From: Acanthaster planci
Lineage: Eukaryota > Echinodermata > Asteroidea > Valvatida > Acanthasteridae
Length of the DNA stretch: 62,000 bases
NCBI RefSeq assembly: GCF_001949145.1
Contig: NW_019091518.1
Span: forward strand, 87,980-149,979
Reading direction: 5' to 3'
Positions 60,801-62,000 of the stretch are shown one piece after another. The notes under the pieces were generated by a model. That model saw nothing but the letters and a program-made list of their open reading frames with translations. It made no database searches and was not told the DNA's origin. The position numbers and the translations under genes are program-made. Each line of letters begins with the position of its first letter. Position 1 is the stretch's first letter.

Positions 60801-61243
60801 TGTTCACACCCCCCCCCAACATCAGCCCCAGCCCACCCTGCATCATTCAGATTCCCTTAATTTAACATTCAGTATTCCAGTAATTGCATGTGTGTAGGAT
60901 TCCCATTGACCTTCTAATGAATATGCATGACCTGCTTACTATCATTGGCCAAAACATTCTGCGAACATAGCTCCTATCTGAGGCCAGTGCATCATTGCAG
61001 TATATATTCATTCATTTTTCTAGCACCACATTTGCATAGATATGCAAATTTAGATATTATACCCCTTGCTTGACTCTAGATCAAGCTTAATCCTGCGTAT
61101 CCAAACATCTCCCACCTGCTTTCTGAATATTCATGAGCATGTGCAATTTAAACATCTCACCAATTATTTTTCCTCTATGCATGTTTCATTTTTTCTTACA
61201 ACCATTCCTATCATCCACACAGTGCGGAGGGCGATCAGCATGC
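22931..61243 (+). CDS. DNAH12: Axonemal dynein heavy chain 12 (inner-arm, DNAH12-type), 3' incomplete
   Basis: The minus-end-directed microtubule motor of a single-headed inner dynein arm. In the window are 49 phase-consistent coding exons to 59131, about 3,200 residues of an expected roughly 3,950, plus a candidate microexon at 61223-61243. The start is the ATG at 22931 (MAARVNG), directly after an acceptor. Diagnostic DNAH12 features: a short N-tail with [26 protein letters not shown] and [30 protein letters not shown] in the linker; four AAA nucleotide sites ([33 protein letters not shown]); a coiled-coil stalk; and an AAA5 region with [11 protein letters not shown]. The closest alternatives are the related paralogues DNAH7 and DNAH3; the tail and stalk wording fits DNAH12 better, judged from memory of the family. 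The gene runs divergently from IQUB. The AAA6 and C-terminal exons are not visible. Confidence 0.95.
27976..28008 (+). repeat. 33-bp direct repeat, copy 1 (intron 9)
   Basis: Identical to 28386-28418, beginning ATAGGTTTGGTTTAAATGCT. The two copies flank exon 10 of the dynein gene, 410 bp apart. Confidence 0.8.
28386..28418 (+). repeat. 33-bp direct repeat, copy 2 (intron 10)
   Basis: A perfect copy of 27976-28008. Both lie in introns on either side of exon 10 (28100-28278), in the same orientation. Confidence 0.8.
31425..41171 (+). CDS. DNAH12: DNAH12 linker exons 15-21
   Basis: Exons: 31425-31610, 32194-32394, 32892-33086, 33856-33977, 39530-39812, 40338-40614 and 41042-41171, residues about 808-1271. 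This is the linker (DHC_N2-type) whose swing over the AAA ring gives the power stroke. Landmarks: [115 protein letters not shown] and [14 protein letters not shown]. The intron 33978-39529 is the longest in the visible gene and holds the antisense GPCR and the 29-bp minisatellite. Confidence 0.93.
31649..31798. mobile_element. Small (about 150 bp) MITE-like inverted-repeat element in DNAH12 intron 15
   Basis: The left end, ATAGAGTACCCAAGTGTGACGTCAC, is mirrored at the right end, whose reverse complement is ATAGAGTACTGAAGTGAATA followed by CGTCACACAC. There are a few mismatches and a two-base offset. It contains CRE-like TGACGTCA at the left and TGACGTA at the right. No ORF. Confidence 0.5.
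33297..33297. other. Single undetermined base
   Basis: One N in dynein intron 17; no coding effect. Confidence 0.95.
35563..36509 (-). CDS. Rhodopsin-type (class A) GPCR, orphan, interrupted by an assembly gap
   Basis: An intronless receptor on the antisense strand of the dynein intron. The first ATG is at 36509 ([10 protein letters not shown], with an N-glycosylation site); the frame upstream has only a GTG. Seen in order: TM1 ([20 protein letters not shown]), TM2 with the LTASD motif, W/C of ECL1-TM3 (KWILGDFLC), TM3 ending in [14 protein letters not shown] (DRF instead of DRY), TM4, a Cys-rich second loop, then 17 Ns (35940-35956). After these, in another frame, come the end of TM5 ([17 protein letters not shown]), ICL3 with basic residues, TM6 with CWTPHV, and TM7/helix 8 ([20 protein letters not shown]) ending FSCC and stop at 35563. 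TM7 has NVVIY in place of NPxxY. The frame change across the gap reflects an unknown true gap length. The ligand is unknown. Such single-exon receptors are often lineage-specific expansions in marine invertebrates. Confidence 0.85.
35940..35956. other. 17-N assembly gap inside the GPCR
   Basis: The flanking GPCR frames do not match across 17 bases, so the gap size is nominal. It removes part of the ECL2/TM5 sequence. Confidence 0.95.
38223..38716 (+). repeat. 29-bp minisatellite, 17 copies
   Basis: The unit is CTGTAGATCTTGCAAAGAGG followed by CATGGCTAC, repeated head to tail 17 times with almost no length change. Units differ at a few fixed positions: CAAAG/CACAG, TGC/TAC, CAT/CGT/CGC/TGT and a final C/T. 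It lies in dynein intron 18. Its high order, with variants distributed in blocks, indicates recent unequal exchange. Confidence 0.95.
41685..42771 (+). CDS. DNAH12: DNAH12 AAA1, main ATPase site (exons 22-23)
   Basis: Exons 41685-42120 and 42526-42771, residues about 1272-1499. The P-loop GPAGTGKT is at residues 1300-1307, followed by [25 protein letters not shown]. Walker B is in WACFDEFNR and the sensor region is [21 protein letters not shown]1 is the catalytic ATPase of all dynein heavy chains and every key residue is intact. The 436-nt exon is the largest of the gene and markedly GC-rich compared with the flanking introns, as are most conserved motor exons here. Confidence 0.96.
42180..42420. 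repeat. CAAGTC/GACTTG-rich palindromic stretch in DNAH12 intron 22
   Basis: Words such as CAAGTCACAAGTGATGACTC, CAGGTCAAGTTG, GGACTTGC and AGACTTGTG occur in both orientations. This resembles the clusters at 44150-44360 and 46690-46880. Confidence 0.35.
43283..46543 (+). CDS. DNAH12: DNAH12 AAA2 region (exons 24-29)
   Basis: Exons: 43283-43512, 43934-44117, 44896-45120, 45240-45422, 45875-45994 and 46352-46543, residues about 1500-1877. The nucleotide site is [20 protein letters not shown] (P-loop near 1581-1588, Gly-Lys-Thr kept). It is followed by [67 protein letters not shown] and [18 protein letters not shown]2 binds nucleotide structurally in dyneins. Exon 24 has an unusual short downstream context because its intron holds a tRNA-derived SINE. 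Confidence 0.94.
43701..43842 (+). repeat. tRNA-derived SINE copy (well preserved) in DNAH12 intron 24
   Basis: The central 73 nt (43745-43817) fold as a tRNA cloverleaf: acceptor GGCTGGA/TCCAGTC with one G-T pair, D-stem GCTC/GAGC, anticodon stem CCGG/CCGG with a loop reading GTGGTGT (GGT, Thr-like), and T-arm CGGG TTCAAGT CCCG. The left flank (TGACAAATGGGAAGAGCCAC) and right flank match the copy at 18370-18500, so it is a repeat family with a tRNA head. Whether it is transcribed is unknown. Confidence 0.7.
44150..44360. repeat. Inverted pair of CACAAGTCC / GGACTTGTG tandem clusters in DNAH12 intron 25
   Basis: The left part repeats TCACAAGTCC about four times (44160-44215). The right part repeats the 11-bp unit GACTTGTGATG four times (about 44302-44350). 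The two are complementary in orientation and could form a hairpin with a loop of about 90 nt. Confidence 0.6.
46690..46880. repeat. CAAGTC/GACTTG-rich stretch in DNAH12 intron 29
   Basis: GTAAGTCATC, GCAAGTCAAC, CAAGTCACAAGC and, later, GGACTTGTGATTTGAACTTG occur in opposite orientations. Same word family as the stretch at 44150-44360. Confidence 0.4.
47054..49829 (+). CDS. DNAH12: DNAH12 AAA3 (exons 30-34)
   Basis: Exons: 47054-47202, 47666-47804, 48002-48168, 48670-48862 and 49549-49829. Landmarks: [18 protein letters not shown]-loop [15 protein letters not shown] (about 1933-1940), [21 protein letters not shown] with LNMP as Walker B (about 1998-2006), [39 protein letters not shown], and [17 protein letters not shown] near the end. 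AAA3 is the regulatory ATP site that gates AAA1 in dyneins. Confidence 0.94.
50400..52583 (+). CDS. DNAH12: DNAH12 AAA4 (exons 35-39)
   Basis: Exons: 50400-50660, 51164-51356, 51558-51719, 51857-52051 and 52450-52583, residues about 2187-2502. The AAA4 P-loop is [19 protein letters not shown] (about 2298-2306), with Arg at the Lys position as is usual in axonemal chains. Then come [57 protein letters not shown] and [20 protein letters not shown]. The donors after exons 36 and 38 (GTCAGA, GTCAGT) are weaker than the gene's usual GTAAGT/GTGAGT, but frame and homology support them. Confidence 0.93.
52890..56187 (+). CDS. DNAH12: DNAH12 stalk and microtubule-binding domain (exons 40-45)
   Basis: Exons: 52890-53133, 53629-53805, 54220-54441, 54952-55165, 55340-55508 and 56040-56187, residues about 2502-2893. 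The first coiled-coil strand runs from [20 protein letters not shown] to [19 protein letters not shown]. The microtubule-binding tip follows from [20 protein letters not shown] through [15 protein letters not shown] and [15 protein letters not shown]. The return strand is [14 protein letters not shown] to [20 protein letters not shown]. Then [20 protein letters not shown] begins the AAA5 side. Heptad-like charged sequence is clear in both strands. The donor at 55509 (GTCGGG) is weak. Confidence 0.94.
56419..59131 (+). CDS. DNAH12: DNAH12 AAA5 region (exons 46-50)
   Basis: Exons: 56419-56564, 56985-57199, 57775-57967, 58380-58539 and 58926-59131, residues about 2894-3199. Landmarks: [109 protein letters not shown] and [20 protein letters not shown]. 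The last exon ends in phase 2 (GAC AG|GTGAGG), so the next exon must supply one base to finish a Ser or Arg codon. Confidence 0.94.
57589..57674. repeat. Short inverted repeat with CCAAT boxes in DNAH12 intron 47
   Basis: ATTGACCAATCGCAG (57589-57603) is inverted at 57660-57674 as CTGTGATTGGTCAAT with one mismatch, and partial similarity continues inward. It is probably the end pair of a small decayed element, close to the acceptor of exon 48. Confidence 0.45.
59570..60220. other. 651-N assembly gap
   Basis: A run of undetermined bases after dynein exon 50. A dynein exon could be hidden here. Confidence 0.98.
60917..61134. promoter_or_regulatory. Cluster of POU/Oct-type sites in a dynein intron (candidate enhancer)
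   Basis: Within 220 bp there is ATGAATATGCAT (60917-60928, matching the palindromic MORE type), an inverted pair of perfect octamers ATTTGCAT-AGAT-ATGCAAAT (61030-61049) and CTGAATATTCAT (61123-61134, one base off). POU-domain factors bind such sites. Enhancer function is inferred from clustering only. Confidence 0.35.
61223..61243 (+). CDS. DNAH12: Candidate 21-nt DNAH12 microexon
   Basis: A 21-nt block lies between a strong polypyrimidine tract with CACACAG and a strong donor (GC|GTAAGT). Exon 50 ends in phase 2 (AG|). Joining gives AGT GCG GAG GGC GAT CAG CAT GC|, that is S-AEGDQH-(A), again phase 2, so it can be included or skipped without breaking the frame. It would insert about seven residues after SIHDS in the AAA5 region. 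The family usually continues from SIHDS without this segment, so it may be alternative or spurious. Confidence 0.4.
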
Positions 61244-62000
61244 GTAAGTTACCCCCACAGTCTTTATCATTTTTTTCAGTTTACTAATTGTAAATCATAT
61301 ATTTATTTCAAATTTCACATTTCACATTGTACAATTTCATATACTTAATTTGATCTTTAATTGTTTTACATTCAGCTATAATTTTGATTTTTAATGCATT
61401 ACTGTACTCCATTGATAATATAATGGCTATTGAATATCAGTTCATTTTTTTGTTCAAGGACTTCCTGAAATGTGTTATCCCAAAAAAATTGAAGAGAGCA
61501 GTTATTATTTCATGTTGTGAGATGTTTTTAAACCAATGATAGCTCATGTGTTGGCCATTGATGTGTTGATATTCCATCCCAGTTTTTGGAAAAATGATCT
61601 TTTAGGAATTTTAGAACAGCACTTTGCAGCTGTGTTGTGCTGTATTTTTCTCAAAGTTGTTCGTTTTCAATAACATTTGAATCGTGGGTGAATGTTCGTT
61701 CTGGTTGTTTTATCGCTTGACCGTTGCAACAGAAAGGCTCCAATATTTTCAGAAAACAAAGCAAACAATTTAGTTGAAAAATTTCACAAACCCAGACTTC
61801 CAAAATTGAATGGTCATCTTAGATTACAGGGCAATGGTGATTATTTAAATTTTGAATTGTAAGGTACGTTGTCACAAGCAAATAATGTCTTCACATTTTG
61901 GTGCTGCCCTACTGTTGCAGTGGATCAGTGTCATGAGATTTACAGTAATCCTTTTAACGAAGAGACCAATTCAGGAGTGCCATGGTTGTTTCACAAGGAA

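Larger units (their letters stand above)
59132..62000 (+). other. Dynein intron(s) to the window end, including the gap
   Basis: Apart from the 651-N gap and the candidate microexon, no next dynein exon with recognisable AAA5/AAA6 sequence was found. Missing exons may lie in the gap or beyond 62000. Confidence 0.6.

Overview
The window is eukaryotic: multi-exon genes with GT-AG introns, a tRNA-derived SINE, many short inverted-repeat elements and a minisatellite. The gene content (an axonemal dynein heavy chain, a radial-spoke IQ/ubiquitin-like protein, a rhodopsin-type GPCR and an EGF/fibrinogen-domain secreted protein) shows an animal with motile cilia or sperm. The frequent 'taggccta' and 'tacatgta' strings and the fibrinogen-related gene make a marine invertebrate deuterostome such as an echinoderm my best guess. 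That is inference from style, not a species identification. Exons below were assembled by eye from splice sites and reading-phase continuity, so boundaries may be off by a base or two.

Layout. (1) 1-4.6 kb, minus strand: a secreted EGF plus fibrinogen-domain (FReD) protein. The first exon of a second FReD lies further downstream at 142-263, in a phase compatible with splicing. (2) 4.6-12.3 kb: no recognisable gene. It holds repeats, including a roughly 0.5 kb element with 28-bp terminal inverted repeats and an AACGTT-rich degenerate satellite. (3) 12.4-19.4 kb, minus strand: complete coding region of IQUB in 11 exons, about 913 aa. (4) 19.4-22.9 kb: head-to-head region between IQUB and the dynein gene, with a CRE palindrome, a DR1-like site, an inverted minisatellite and a non-coding dynein exon. 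(5) 22.9 kb to the end, plus strand: DNAH12-type axonemal dynein heavy chain. There are 49 coding exons to 59131 (about 3,200 aa, N-terminal tail to the AAA5 region) and a candidate 21-nt microexon at 61223-61243. The AAA6/C-terminal part lies beyond the window or in the 651-nt gap. (6) Inside its 5.5 kb intron at 33978-39529: a single-exon antisense GPCR interrupted by a 17-N gap, and a 17-copy 29-bp minisatellite.

How the genes fit together: IQUB (radial spoke 1 neck/base) and DNAH12 (single-headed inner-arm dynein) both act in the 9+2 axoneme and are divergently transcribed from a region of about 1.7-3.5 kb, which suggests shared control. The GPCR and the fibrinogen-related gene have no evident link to them. 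I did not find a clearly new multi-gene system. The points most worth checking are the divergent axonemal pair, the possible tandem-FReD protein, the phase-matched dynein microexon beside a cluster of POU-type sites, the nested GPCR and several unclassified inverted-repeat elements.
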